Both the position numbers and the translations under genes were made by a program. Below the pieces are notes generated by a model that did not search any database, was not told where the DNA came from, and was given only the letters and a program-made list of their open reading frames with translations. A stretch of DNA of 64,000 nucleotides from Cavia porcellus (taxonomy: Eukaryota; Chordata; Mammalia; Rodentia; Caviidae), in NCBI RefSeq assembly GCF_034190915.1, contig NW_026947486.1, positions 106,918,812 through 106,982,811 of the forward strand, read 5' to 3'. Shown here in pieces: positions 1 to 12,532 of the stretch; position 1 is the stretch's first letter, and each line of letters opens with the position of its first letter.

Positions 1-159
1 GCAGCCACTTTAGAAAACAACTTGAAACTTTCTTAAAAATTTAAACAGAATATGATCATTTGAGTTACAAACTTCACTTCTAACTATACAGGTAACAGCA
101 ATAAGAACTGATGTCTATATAATTGCTTGCATAGAAATGTTCATAGCAGCATGACTGTG

Positions 160-540
160 TTAGGTTTTTGTTACTGTAACAAAATACCCGAAGTATTCAA
201 CTTATAAAGAGGAAGTGTTTATACTGGCTCTGAGTTTTGGAGGCTTCAGTTCATGGTTTGCTGGGTACAATTGCTTTTGCTCTGGAGTAATCCAGTATAT
301 CATGGCAGAGAGCATGTGGCAGAGCAAAGCCATTCAATTTATTGCCAGAACACAAAAGGGAAGAAGGATGGACATGGTTGTACTACTATTCCCTGCCAGG
401 ATACACTCAATGATTGGAGACTAAGCCCCACCTCTTAAAGTTTCCACCACTGCCTACTGTCCCACCAAGATGGGAAACTAATTCTTTAGCATATGGGACT
501 TTGGGTGGCTCCTGAATAATACCAGTTTAAATATTTAAAA
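160..540 (-). repeat. MaLR-type LTR, antisense
   Basis: The stretch beginning GTTACTGTAACAAAATACC and continuing through a 'TTTTGGAGGCTTCAGTTCATGG' type block is the reverse complement of the LTR-like element at 31815-32165. The same family recurs near 2525, 11195, 46365 and 49882. The family name (ERVL-MaLR) is from recall of this repeat class and was not searched. Short open frames over 215-438 are incidental. Confidence 0.6.
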
Positions 541-974
541 ACAATTTTCATTTCTCCCAAGTCCTTTGTCTTCTAGTATTTTTGGTTCCTCACAAAAGAG
601 ATAAGATGGTAGCACTGGTCACAGGGATTATGCTCCTAATACATTATCAGGTTTAATGAGTTTTTGTTTCTTACCTGGGCATGTCACCTTGGAATTTATG
701 ACTTTTCCTTGAGTTTCCAATGAGTCATTCAACTCCTGATGGCATCTTTTCCCCTATTCACGGAGGATACATTGATACTTCAATTTGATTAAAGTTTTAA
801 ACAAGTGGAACCAAATGGAGTATAAGTTAATAAAACTGAAAAATTCCCAGAATTTTCATAATGTAGATTCCCAGATATGGGGCTGGTATTGCTGGGATCT
901 AAAGACTTTTACAAGTGGTTTAGCAAAGGACTCATAAACTGATACAAAATTAGAAATTTATAATAAATATATCA

Positions 975-988
975 CAGAGAGAGAGAGG

Positions 989-1040
<52 letters not shown>
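975..1040. repeat. (GA)n microsatellite
   Basis: A nearly pure GA dinucleotide tract of about 65 bp with a few interruptions at its left end. Confidence 0.95.
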
Positions 1041-1044
<4 letters not shown>

Positions 1045-2204
1045 TGGCCTTAACTTCAAAATATGTTTAACTTACTAAGGCAAGAAAGCAAAGGAGAAAT
1101 GCAATAAAACTATCATGAGACCTAGAATTGACATACATTGTAGAATTACCACATGAGGACATTAAAGCAGTCAGTATAATTGCACTCCTATGTTTACAGT
1201 GTTAAGTACAGGCACATATGTTATAAAATGACCTGGTAGTTCCAGACAAGATTGACTAGATCCATTGAGTGCCGATCTTCCATTCATGGTGGAAATTTCC
1301 TGTATGTACTTTATGAAGGAAGCATAGGAGATTTGGAAAGGTAGAAAGAAGCCAGGTTGCCATGGGATTTTGGGAGTTGAGTAATGATTTCATCGTGTGT
1401 TCTCTTAGTTTATTTATTGCTGCTCATATATGAAAAGATGTTACAGAGACTTCCAACCCAGAATATTCAGCAATCAGATAAAAAAATTAGTTCTGGTAAA
1501 ACTCATAGGCCATGAAAAAATTGGCCTAACAGAAAATATTTGGCAATACTTACCTAACACTAGGCAAACACCAACAGATAGAATATGACTCTCAGCCACT
1601 CTCTACAGTTTTATTTGGAGGCATCAGGATTTATCTTTGATTTATAAATAAGATGAAGGTGGTAGCGATATCATAAAAGTTTAACAGAAAGTTAGCCTTT
1701 CATTTCCTGCCAGAAAGAGTCAGACAGCATTTCTAAATAGTACAGTGTGTAGCTTCTATTGCTGGAAACATGAATTAGAGGTATGACTTCCTCATTACTG
1801 CTACAAAGAATAGCTAATAAGCATAAATATCATGTGTGAAACAACTTTCAAAATTCTCTGAAAGGTAGAAAGTAGCCACATTGGATTGGGATGAAAGAAT
1901 GACAAAGTTTCTGACTTTGTATTTTAAAAATTATATCACACACCCCCAATTTGTAGCAGAACAAGAAGACAACTAAGAAACAGCAGTATGTACAGACCAG
2001 AAAGTCTTGATGAAAGTTTACTCAAGACAAAGACGCAGGTAAATAGAAAATAGTGGCCAGAAATCTTTTAGAGAATAACCACTCTACTATAGATAAACTC
2101 CACAGGGGAAAAGAACCCCTCTGGATCCATCCCCACATATAACAGCAAAATAGGGACCCTAGAATAATAGGGACCCTAGAATAATTCCATGTGGTTATAG
2201 TGAG
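1041..2204. other. Unassigned sequence
   Basis: No gene, RNA or clear repeat family recognised apart from the 17-bp duplication at 2151-2184. The stretch is AT-rich with no long open frame. Confidence 0.5.
2151..2184. repeat. Perfect 17-bp tandem duplication
   Basis: The unit TAGGGACCCTAGAATAA occurs twice back to back without a mismatch, which suggests a recent slippage event in otherwise unassigned sequence. Confidence 0.9.
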
Positions 2205-2524
2205 GCATATTTTTTCTCTTGCTTATGGGGTATCAAAATGTTATTATCGCTCTAGAAAATAGCTTGGCGGTTTCTTTAGGAAGGTAAGTACTGTATACAT
2301 TGACCACGTAATTTAGCAATGAATGCACTTCTGGGTATTTATCCCAGAGAGATGAAAATTTATATTCACTCATATTTGCATATGAATGTTCACACAATCA
2401 TTAATAAGTAAAAATGGAAAACAATTGAGATGCCCTTCACCTCCTGTTGAGTAAACAGACTGTGATGTGGAACACTATTCAACAGTAAAAAACAGCGAAG
2501 CATTGATACAAAAAGTAGCTTGGT
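2205..2524 (+). mobile_element. Old L1 fragment, ORF2 3' end
   Basis: This reads like the degraded carboxy-terminal end of L1 ORF2. It has the block 'CTTCTGGGTATTTATCCCAG', then text resembling 'gaaaacaattgagatgcc' and 'acactattcaacagtaaaaaa', the usual order in mammalian L1. It has stops in all frames. It seems to be interrupted by the MaLR-type element that follows and may resume near 2900. Confidence 0.7.
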
Positions 2525-2800
2525 AGGTGTCTTTCTCATTGCTGGGACAAAATATTTAACACCCACAAGTTAAAGTAGGAAACGTTTGCTTCATCTCGGT
2601 TTGTAGAGTTTTCAGTCCATAGTTGGCTGGTTCCAAGGCAAGGTGTAATGGCAGAAGAGATGGCAGAGGAGAAACAGTCTAGGGCGTAACAGACAGGAAG
2701 CAGCGTGCATTCTTCTTTCTTTCCATTTTTATTCCATCCAGGCTACAAGCCTATTTGCTGGTGTGATGCACAAGGGTGGGTCTTCTGTCATCAGTAAACC
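2525..2800 (-). repeat. MaLR-type LTR, antisense
   Basis: It has the same layout as the element at 160-540: a 'ttctcattgctgggacaaaat' start, a 'gttttcagtccatagttggc' block and a 'ggcagaagagatggcagagg' block. It appears to be inserted in an older L1 tail. Boundaries are approximate. Confidence 0.55.
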
Positions 2801-2899
2801 CATCATTAATACCCAGAATTACATTAAAGCAAACCAACTGGACTAAGCCAGTAAAACACACTCAGTCATTTCCAAAATACCCCCTATACGCACATGAGG

Positions 2900-3260
2900 C
2901 TTTGAGAGGACATATAAATGGAAATCATACAAAAATCAGAAAAAATTTGCTGAGGGAAGTTGCTAATCTTAAGTGGTTTCATTTATATATTATTCTCAAA
3001 ATAGCATAGAAATATAGAATAACTTAATGTTGATAGAAATGAAGGATGGTTAAGTACAGGACATAAGCAGATGTAGCTACACAAGACCAAGAAGAGAAAT
3101 TCTTGTGATGATGATGTAGATATTCTGTGTCTTGATTTTTATTGGACAATTTTGCAAGATATCATTATTGGACAAACTGAGTCAACAGTACACTGTATCT
3201 CCCTATATTATCTCTCACGACTTCATGTGAATCTGTAACTATCTCAAAAAGAAAAATTTA
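2900..3260 (+). mobile_element. Probable continuation of old L1 3' end
   Basis: AT-rich sequence ending with 'gtgaatctgtaactatctcaaaa', which resembles the terminal part of ancient L1 3' UTRs. It carries a short open frame (2776-3009) without recognisable domains. Assignment rests on the end motif and position only. Confidence 0.4.
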
Positions 3261-3283
3261 ATAGTAAAACAATTCATATGCTA

Positions 3284-3462
3284 GCCAGGAATGGTGGCAC
3301 ATGCCTGTAGTCCTAGAAATCTGAGAGACTTTAGCCAGAGGTTTGCCAGTTTGAGCCCAGAGAATTTAGTGATTAGCAAGATCCAGTCTTAAAGTAATAA
3401 AAGAGCTGGTGATGTAGCTCAGTGTGATGCCTTTTGTTCAATCTCCAGCACTACAAAAAACT
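3284..3462 (+). repeat. Composite B1-ID SINE
   Basis: The left half is 7SL-derived B1 ('gccaggaatggtggcacatg', 'gtagtcctag'). The right half, after an A-rich linker, is tRNA-derived ID: box A-like 'gatgtagctcagtg', box B-like 'gttcaatctcc', then an A-rich tail. Such composites are known from squirrels, dormice, beavers and kangaroo rats, which is the main clue to the host lineage. Confidence 0.75.
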
Positions 3463-3889
3463 GCTCTGGGAATTTTATTACAATTTGAAACTTTCTGGCA
3501 TATTTATATGAAAGAAAAAAACTTTATAAATGAAATAATAGGAAAATACAGACTGACTATATGTCTAATTATATTAATGAATGATTTCTAAGTATAATAG
3601 CATGTTGACTATATTTAAAGTTAGTCTTTATGTATCTGACAATAAACCATAAATATTTATAAATTCAATAATATTGTCTCAAGGACTGCTTCAAAATAAT
3701 TTGGATGGATGGTGGCCAAATTCTGCGATAACCCCTAAGAGTCCTACCCACTGATCATGAGTGCTGTGAAATTTCTTTTCCCCTTGAGTGCAGACTAGTG
3801 CTGTGGATATGATATGATATTACTCCCTTGATCTTGCTATGTTGAAAAGATAAGATGCTTTTAAAATGTAATTAAGATTAGTACAGTCA

Positions 3890-4600
3890 TTATGTTAAAC
3901 AGCATGGAGATTCCTCAAAAGATAAAATGTCACAATCCAGCAGTTCCACTCTTGGGTAAATGACCATAGGAAATGAGACTGGTGTTTTGAAGAGACATGT
4001 GCCCTCCCATGTTCATCGCAACTTTATTCACAATAGCCAAGATATGGAAATAACTTGTGTCCATCAGCTAATGAATACATAAACAGTGTGGTACATATGT
4101 GCAGTAAGATACGAATTGGCCGTTTTGTCATGCGTGTCTTTTGTCATTTGCACATGGACATGGAGGACATTATGTTAAGCAAAGAAAGTCAGAAAGCCAA
4201 ATACAAAGTGATATCACACACATGTAAGATTTTCAAAAGTTTATATAGAAAATGAGAGTAGAAAGGTGGTTAACAGAGGCAAGGGGGAGTGTGTATATAG
4301 GAGAAGGAAGGATGTGAGAGACTGGTCCATGGGTACTAAGTTACAGCTAGATAGGAGTAGATCCTCTGGTATGCTGTTGCACAGTAGGGTGACTATAGGT
4401 AATGCTAACACACATATACAAATAATGCATATTTAAAAACATCCAGAACAAAGGCTACTGAATGTATTCACCACAAAATCATGATAAATGTTTGAGGAGA
4501 TAGATGTGCTTCCCTTGATTTGAACAGTACTCAATGTATGCATGTATTAATATATCAGACCGCACTCTGTACATACAACCAAATTGCATGTATGAATTTA
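3890..4600 (+). mobile_element. Old L1 fragment, ORF2 end and 3' UTR
   Basis: Recognisable order of L1 blocks: 'cagcagttccactcttgggt', 'ttcacaatagccaagatatgg', 'gtgtccatcagctaatgaat' and 'gacattatgttaagcaaag', followed by the purine-rich start of a 3' UTR. All frames are broken. The fragment is 5'-truncated and old. Confidence 0.8.
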
Positions 4601-5396
4601 AAAAAAAGATATACTGATCAGTGACATTTTCCTGGGTAGCCATGAAGTAGGATAGGCAGGAAAAGAAACGAGCAGTGGCAGATGATTATTTCCTGCTCTA
4701 CTTGAAGACAGGAACAACCATGTGAAATTTTAATGGAGAGAGCTATGAGTGATGGACTTGAGATGATCTCTAGCAGCTGAGAGTAGTCCCTCCCTGACAG
4801 CAGCAAAAATATAGGGACATCTGTCCTGAAATCACCAGGAATCACATAGTAGCAATAATCACGTGAACATGGAAGAAGACCCCAGCTCTATGGTCAGTTA
4901 TAAGTCCAGGCAATACCCTGTAATTTGGTAAGACCATGAGCAGAAAACCAAGCCTGAAGCTCACTTCTGATTTCCTGTGAGATAATAAATGACCCATTAG
5001 AGTATTGCAAACATACAAGGCAGTAATAGAAAACTAATACTAGATAATATAGATGAAACAAAATTGGCCATGAGTTATTATAGCTTGAAGCTAGAAGACA
5101 GATATATAGATTTCACTATATAGTCCCCTTACTTCTGCATATGCTTACTGTTTTTCATAATAAAAATTAAGTAAGCTCTTGTAGTGTTTTATATGCTAAA
5201 TTCTTCAGTTGGTGGAAGTCAGATGAGGAATGCCATGGTTTGGAAGAAAATCTCTGAGGATAGAAGAGCCTTGTCCCTTTACAAAAGGAAGACCTTATGA
5301 TCCATTCAATTTCAGCCTGCTTGTACTTTTCTGATTATCCTGTGGCTTTGACCAATTTTTGTGAAACTGTTAATTTTTAGTACAGGAGGCTGGAGC

Positions 5397-5436
<40 letters not shown>

Positions 5437-8100
5437 GTGTCTGTGTGGAGGAGTAGGTTATAGATGTATGTACATGCATATGTGACAGAAAAGGTTTATG
5501 AATAAACCACTAATGAATAAAAAACAGCAGAACTAGAAATATAAATTACCTTCCATTTGAGGCAATGTTCAGAAGATTAAAGTGATGGAACTTTATCAAA
5601 AATCTATTTGTGCACAGGTAAAAATGTTGTCTAATAGAAGATAATAAAGGAATAAGGGACCAGTATGTTATTTGGGTGTACCAGTACATTAAACATGAAA
5701 CCTTAGATCACCTAAACTTTGATTCTTCTGTAGAAGTGTTACCTATGATAAATACTGAAACGTGTAACCTTAGGCCATATTGACCTTCTCATTTTGTAGA
5801 GTAGAACAAGAGCCATTTGGCTAATCTACCTCATTTGCTGCTTTTGTGTAAAGTCACAACTAGCAGACTGATGGAGCCCACTCCGAGCAAGCTATAAATC
5901 CATAAACTGGCGCTCTCTACCAAAAGTCTGAGTCTTTCCTAGGCCTACGCACCTTGCCTGACAAGTCAGCAGTTGTCCTGAGGAAACAGAACTCTTTATG
6001 CCACTGGTCTCAGTAGGGGTCTCTATGACCTGAGGCGCTGTGACATCTCAGAAGGCAAGATCGCATTTCAGCTGAGGATTCTGGCTTTTGCACAAAACTG
6101 TATGGAAGTAAATAATAACCTAAGGGAAAAATAAGCTTCCCTTTAATCAGTGACATAATGCTTTGTTTCTTACTAGATCTTATTCTCATTGGCACCTTCC
6201 ACTCCTTTGTTCTCAGGATCTCTGTATGTGTCCCCTGGAAAAGCTGTGTAAACTCAACAGAGTGAAGAGGTCTGAGACTCTTGGTCTCAGCCTGATAGGA
6301 TCTCTGACCATCTGGATCCCCTGGAATTCTAAATTATTGTCTCTTTCTTTTTTACCCTTTGTCATAAACTCACCCAGGTAATTGGGGGATTGATCAGCCC
6401 CTGGTAGCAAAAAGTCATATTTCATAGCTCCTTTCCTAAAATGGCAGAATTATTTAAGAATGACATCTAGAATTTATGAAGTGACAGAGATCAAGTCACT
6501 TTCTAAAACTGTCAATTTATGGCAACACACAAGAATTCGTTCTCTGATAATTCCATCAAGTCAAACACTTTCTGTAGGTGAAATTTCTCTACCCTTTGAG
6601 CAGCAGAGTCCGAAGGAATGGTATGAGGGTTTTTGCTTCCCCCCAATATCTATCACTTTTTTTTTCAATTTGCTAATATAGACTAATGATGTTTTTACAA
6701 TTTATATACATTTCTAAGTAAAAATAGCTTCTAATCCAGTCCCTTAGCTATCCATTTGAGACTAGAATGCCATCACTCCTAGAATAAAAACTATAGAGCT
6801 ATCTTTATTCTTAAGAAAGTGTACAAGGTCTCAGTCCAATGTGATGATTAGAAAGCATTTGTAATATTAAGCCAAAGTTTACATTTATTTTTCTACTTGA
6901 CTCCCAGTTTTCCACCCATCTGAGGACTTCTGAAATCAAGCAAACTGATCCTTCTGTCTCCAGAGCTCAACATTCATGTCTGTTTCCAAGGTATTGAAAT
7001 AGCCATAAAGGGCAAGCAAGAAATGGCAGCCTTAGACATAGGTCAGATAATTATTGCCTACGAATCTCCCAGTGGAACTGAAAGGAGCATCTGATACAAT
7101 TTAATAATAAGAATTTCATCAGAAGCCATCTATCATGGAAAGGAACTCTGAATCACAATGCTTCAGGAGCCTGATTTATGTTAGGTAAACAAATCCCCCC
7201 CCCCCCGTAAACACCTCTGAAAATCATTTCCACCAGTGAAAGTAAGGTGGATCTCTTCGGAGGACTGTTAATGTTGTTTGAAGGTAATGTATAACTGGGA
7301 CAAAAAACCCAGAATTATCTTGGAGAAAAAAGTATCATTTTGGGACTATGGTGAAGCTATAAATATTTTATACCGTCATGCTGTGACTGAAAAAAATGTC
7401 TTTGTTTTCCAGGGCTCTGCCTTCCTTTTTGTGGAACTTTCACAACACAAATGTTTGGAGGTTTTGTAAATGGTTGAGGTGAGCTCAGCATTTGAAAACA
7501 AAAATCAAGAGAACCTGAAAGCAAGAACTCCATAAAAACTCCCAAGCCATGAAAAGAATGGCTTAAGCCCCTCTTTTTTTTTACCTGTATAGATCTGTAT
7601 GTAGTGATTCAAGGTGAGCACCCAAAATGAAAGCAGTTTGGATTAAAAGAAAGTGAAGTGCTAACAAAAAAACCGAAACATTACCTCCAAGCAATAGCTG
7701 ATCTTACAATGTCTTTTGCAAAGGACTTCACAGTTAGAAATCTCCTCTTCAAATTAGAGTTTAATCTTTTTCATTAAATCTGCAATTTTTTCAAAAGGAG
7801 CCTCTTCCTTGTTCCTGAGACACGAGAAGTGTGCAAATTTCTGCACGCTACTTGATGGTCCACTCCTATTCACAGACCATACAAAAATTTTAAACTTGCA
7901 CTGTAGGCTACCTCCTCTCTAGCCACACACATTTCTACATTATGGATAACCTAGGAATAAAAAAGGAAGAGTTCTTTAGGGTAGATGTAAATGATACTAT
8001 GTCTACAAAAATTTCCTTTCTCAAACTTTTACTGAGCACTATCAATTAGGTATATGGCAGGCACTAAATATAGTCATATTTCAAGAGCTCACAGCATAGC
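4601..8100. other. Unassigned sequence with a TG repeat
   Basis: I recognise no gene or repeat family here apart from the TG tract at 5398-5436 and a run of C at about 7195-7206. Around 5850-6430 the sequence is less AT-rich and could hide an old LTR, but I see no convincing ends, TATA box or polyadenylation layout. The small open frames show no domains. Confidence 0.45.
5398..5436. repeat. (TG)n microsatellite
   Basis: About 18 uninterrupted TG units followed by an imperfect tail. Confidence 0.95.
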
Positions 8101-8790
8101 AGAAGGGGGTGGAAATGTGTTTTGTTACACTGATCTGTTTGCCTATTTTTTACACCAATACCATAGTGTGTTGTTTAATGCAATTTTAACAATTCTCAGT
8201 GACTATTCATGCTTGCTGTTTTGTTAGCCCGTTTCAAAGTTGTTTTGGCTAGCCTAAATCCTTTGCATTTTCATATGGATTTAATTGTCAGCTTGTGATT
8301 GACATAAAATGTTTTCTGGGAATTTGATAGGGTTTGCACTGAAACTAGGAAGCATCTTAAAAATACTGAGTCTTTTAAGCCATATACACAGAATATCTTT
8401 CTGCTTTTATAGCTCATTTTATTTCTTTATTTAATGCTTTGCAGGTTTCTGTATAGAGCCTCTGCACATATTTTGTTAGATTAATGTCCAAATACTTTTC
8501 TTATTGGCTTTATTTAAAATAGTATTTTTATTTCAAATTCTAATTCTAATTTCTGGTTTTTCCTTGCTGGTATATAGAAATGCAATTCATTTTTGTAGTT
8601 GTTCGCTCACTCCTTTGTATGCTACAACTTTGTTAAACTCACTTATGAGTTCTTGAAATTTTATTTAGATTCCTATTTATTTTCCAAGTAGACCATCACG
8701 CCATCTGTGGATAAGCACAGTTTAATTTTTTCCTTTCCTATGAGTAAGTAATTTATTTATTCAACTCTCTTATTTTCAAAAGAGAGGCCC
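8100..8790 (-). mobile_element. Old L1 ORF2 fragment, antisense
   Basis: The plus strand has the T-rich text typical of antisense L1 ORF2 reverse-transcriptase sequence, with blocks such as 'ttgttttggctagcctaaat' and 'ctttgcaggtttctgtatag' and the run of short T-rich words expected for this region. Heavily decayed; no open frame. Confidence 0.65.
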
Positions 8791-9839
8791 TACTTATATT
8801 TTTAAATAAAATTTACTATTTTATTTGGGGTCCTGGTATGAATTATCAAAGATGCATTTGGAAGTATTCAAGAATTCACTTATTACACCTTAAGAGATAG
8901 ACTACTCTGAGTCAAATAATTCTTGAATGAATTCGCATTGCTGGTGATGGAATTAAGGTAAATTCATTGATATTTGCCAGTAAGGCAGAGTTTACAGTAC
9001 AGCCTGTCCCCTGACTTGGAGAGGGGAAGTTGGTAAATTTTTTGAGAAGATAGTGTGGCGTGGCAGTATATGTACTTCTAAATACATCAAATAATACAGT
9101 AAAGCACCTATTTCATTATATGGTGCTTAGAATTCCTCAGAGAAGGTGGTATTATTTACTTTCTCATATATGGGAAACTGGAGTTCAGATAAAATATTCT
9201 ACCTAATCTTCAATGGCCTCATGATTCCTTATCCAGTGATCCACGTACAGTCTCTGATTTTGTGAGTTAGAGGAGAACGGACCTCTTCTATAAGTACTAA
9301 GAGGAGTCTATATTATGTAGTCGTTGTACACACTTTCCTATTGGTGTGCAAAGGCTGAAATGAAGTTTCTGGCAAACTGTCCTTTTACTTTTATATAATC
9401 AACTGCACACCAGGTATTTGTACCTTCTCTGACACCTTGCCCCTTTCAAAACGACATTGTGAGTACCCAGTTCTTTGATAGCTGAACAGATAAATGATTT
9501 CCACTGAGTTATTCCCCTGCCTTGCCACTCTATGGTTCTGACTGCACTGAAAGTTCAAGGGCGCAGAAGTCTTTCTGATGCATGAGGCTTTCAAACAGAG
9601 CGCCTAGGGACCCCAGCATTGGACTTGATCTTGCTAACAGGCATAGAAAAATGTCACAGTTAGCATGTTCCATTTCCATTCAGGAAACCTCCAGATGCCC
9701 TCTGGGTTAGTTTGTGTGTAATTGATGTCTTTGCCCCACTGATATTGGCTTCAAATAGTAGTTCAAGTGTGTTTCTTTTTGGCAAAATCTTTCATAGATC
9801 CCATTTTTTTTTTTTGTATTCTGCCTGCCTTTTATACCT
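8791..9839. other. Unassigned sequence
   Basis: No gene recognised. A weak MIR-like block (antisense) may lie near 9120-9300, where 'gggaaactggagttcagata' resembles the MIR core, but it is too decayed to call. Confidence 0.4.
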
Positions 9840-10040
9840 TCAGGACAGCATTTCTCCCTGCTTTATAACACAGATATTTATATTTCACACTTTATCCTAG
9901 TCCCAACCTGATTAGAAAGTGGGATTCTTAAGGACAAGATTCTGTCTTATTGATCGTTTGTATCATCAGTGTTGAGATCAGGGCTTAGTACCAGATTGAG
10001 CACCTAATGAATATTTGCTTGATGGAATTGAAGAGGTTCC
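9840..10040 (+). repeat. L2-like 3' end
   Basis: The text runs through 'ggattcttaaggacaagatt', 'tgtatcatcagtgttgagat' and 'gcacctaatgaatatttgct'. This matches the order of the L2 3' end (gene-poor mammalian LINE: clue words 'aaggacag', 'tttgtat', 'aatgaatattt'). Confidence 0.6.
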
Positions 10041-10279
10041 GTTGTTGTTGGTTTCGAGATGTACAGCGACAAAATATTCTTTCAGGCCCCTTTTATTTAG
10101 GCTTTTTTCTGGTGAATTAAGTAGAGGTTGGCATGATACTAGGTGACAGAGCCCTCTAGGCTGTGCCACTTGCTATGTCATAAGGAAGAGGGAAAAAAAA
10201 TGTTGCCCTTGTTGCTTGTCCAGTTGAGTGTTCTCTTCCAAGAACTTGCGCATCAAAAGTCACTGGGCCCTACAGTAAA

Positions 10280-10800
10280 GGTGCTCCATATGCTCACAGA
10301 ATGAAAGATGATATTCATGCCCTCAAAGAGCTTGTAATTTTGATAAGAAAATAGCCAAACAAAACAAAGAAACAAATAAAAATATAACTGCGGGTGCTGT
10401 GATATGAAATGTACAACGTGGTCTATTAGAGTTTGATGGAGGAGAAGGGTGGCTACTTTAGAAAGAATTCTCATAAAGGGTATCATTGAAGATAAGACAT
10501 TTATTCTGAGATTTAAATGATCAGAAAAAATGCTAGTCATATGAAGAGCTGAGAAAAGAAGCAGAAAGGTCAGCAAGCACAAAGATGCTGAGATGAGAGA
10601 GTGTGTTGGTCCTTCGGGAGCATGAAAAGGGGTCCAGTGTGTTCAAGGTGAAAGGAAGAGGGGTGTAAGATGAGATTGACAAGAACCAGATTCCAGGAAG
10701 CTGTGTATACCACACGAAAAGAGCTGGTACTGTATTCCTTGTCGCGTGGAAAGCCACTGATAGGTTTCAGCAAGACAATGATATGGTACAGTTTATGTCT
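10280..10800 (+). repeat. Old mammalian interspersed repeat, family not named
   Basis: The segment resembles a common dispersed mammalian repeat with the order 'gctgtgatatgaaatgtac', 'gagatttaaatgatcag', 'cagcaagcacaaagatgctg' and 'agccactgatagg'. A similar order is seen at 28060-28870. I could not assign the family without a library search. Three overlapping short open frames here look incidental. Confidence 0.4.
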
Positions 10801-11194
10801 GGGAATTAAGTGCTGTTTGATGATTAGACTGTTGGGTGTAAAGGGTGAGCATAAAAGCAGAAATACCAGTTAAGAGGCTGATGAAAGGTGAAAGTGACTT
10901 GGACTATTCTGGTAGTGGTAATGATAGGGAGAGGTGCATAGAGTTAGGCATATATTTTGAAGGTGGGTCTAAAATCTCATGATGAATGAGTGTGACTCCT
11001 CCAGAACAAGAGGATCGAAATTGACCTTTTGGTTTGAGTTTGAGCAACTAGGGAACTAGTAGTGCCATTTACCGGGACATCAAAGGCTGAGTAAGAGCAG
11101 GCACTGGTTGTGAAGTAGAGAATTAAAAGTTTAGAGCACATTAAGTTTGAATTATAATAAACAACTATGTTGAATTATTGCGAGTATAACAATC

Positions 11195-11610
11195 TTGTCT
11201 TTGTTTCTTTCTCCTCACTGAGACATGGTGTCTGACTCCTGCATCTCTAAGGAGGAAATGTTTACTTTGGCTTACAGTTTATAAAGTTTTCAGTCCATAG
11301 TCAACTGGCTCCAAGGCAAAGGAGCATGACAGAGGATATAGCAAACGAGAAAGAACTCAGCATGGCAGAGGGAAGCAAAAAGAGAGAGATCAAGGGAAGA
11401 AAGAGACATATATTCTCCCAGGCCACGCTGATAGTGACTCATCTCCTCCAACCAGGCATCACCTCCCAGCATCACATTTAGTATAAACTCATTAGTTGAC
11501 TAATTCACTGATGAGTATTCACACCCATGATCCAATCACCTCCCCAAAGCTCCACCTATGAGTGAGTGCATGAGGTTTTGGGGGTACTTCTATACCGAAT
11601 CTGAAATTTA
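11195..11610 (-). repeat. MaLR-type LTR, antisense
   Basis: Another copy of the family seen at 160-540, with 'gttttcagtccatagtcaac', 'ggctccaaggcaaaggagca' and the distal 'caatcacctccccaaagctc' block. Decayed and without a functional reading frame. Confidence 0.6.
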
Positions 11611-11991
11611 GAGAAGAGATCAAATCCGAAGCTATGTATTTGGTACATAGGTAATAGATAAAGTTTATACCCAAGGGAGTTATTACATTGCTAGAGCATT
11701 TTCTAGAAGACAGCTGTTCAGCATTTGAACCCCTCAGTGTCAAATACTGAGAAGACGATGATCACAGCAAAAGTGGTTGATAAATAATAGCTAATTGGAT
11801 ATGAAAACTATCAGGGGCTTATAGTGGCTTGAAGACACAAATTTAGTGTTTAAAAAAAATCCAACTATTCAAACCAAGATCAGAAGAGTTACTGAATTTG
11901 GAAACATGGGATTCTTTGGTTGTCTTATCAAAACTCAAAAAAATCATACATAAAAACTTAAGAAAATGTTCAAATTAATGGAGTAGACTAC

Positions 11992-12380
11992 TGTTGGAGT
12001 CATTGAAGCTAAACACACATGCAGGGCTGTGGTGTGGCCTGGGCATGACTGAACTGAGGATAAGGAGACACCTCAGGGACCAAGATAGGCCACAGCTGAG
12101 GTCACTCTGTATAGTTTTCCATAATTAGCATTGTCTGTTGCTCTGAGGGCTCCTTGAACCCCTCCAAAGATCCTACTCAGGTTTTCTGCATTTTCCACTC
12201 AACTCTTTGCTTATTCTCAGTAAATACAGGCCTCCCAGGGGCTGGATAACAAGAGTTACAAACTCTGCAGAGGATTTTGGTTTTTCTGGAGCCCTAAAGA
12301 TCATATCACTTATCTCATTCCTTTGGGCCTTCACCATGAACCCTTTTGGGGAATTTGGGATCTAGGTATAGACCCCAATA
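11992..12380 (+). repeat. 5' LTR of old provirus
   Basis: Starts TGTTGGAG and ends just before GCTTGGCACCC. It shares long blocks with 16167-16557, for example 'aggttttctgcatttt' and 'gagccctaaagatcat', in the same order. Length 389 bp against 391 bp for the 3' copy. Confidence 0.85.
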
Positions 12381-12383
12381 GCT

Positions 12384-12401
12384 TGGCACCCGAACAGGGA
12401 C
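12384..12401 (+). promoter_or_regulatory. Primer-binding site, tRNA-Lys type
   Basis: TGGCACCCGAACAGGGAC lies three bases after the 5' LTR. It differs from the standard lysine-3 primer-binding site at one base, which places the element among lysine-primed class II retroviruses. Confidence 0.85.
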
Positions 12402-12532
12402 TCAACAGTGGAGACATCTGCTATGGAGGGCGACTTACATTTGCTATGTTCCTGGGGTGGAACACGGTCACCAGCGCGTGTCTATTTCATTTTACCTCAT
12501 TTTCTTTGGAAAATCCCGTCACTGGGTAAGTC

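Noticed and set aside
5850..6430. Possible old LTR
   Set aside because: Slightly richer in GC, but no convincing TG...CA ends, promoter and polyadenylation order, or duplication.
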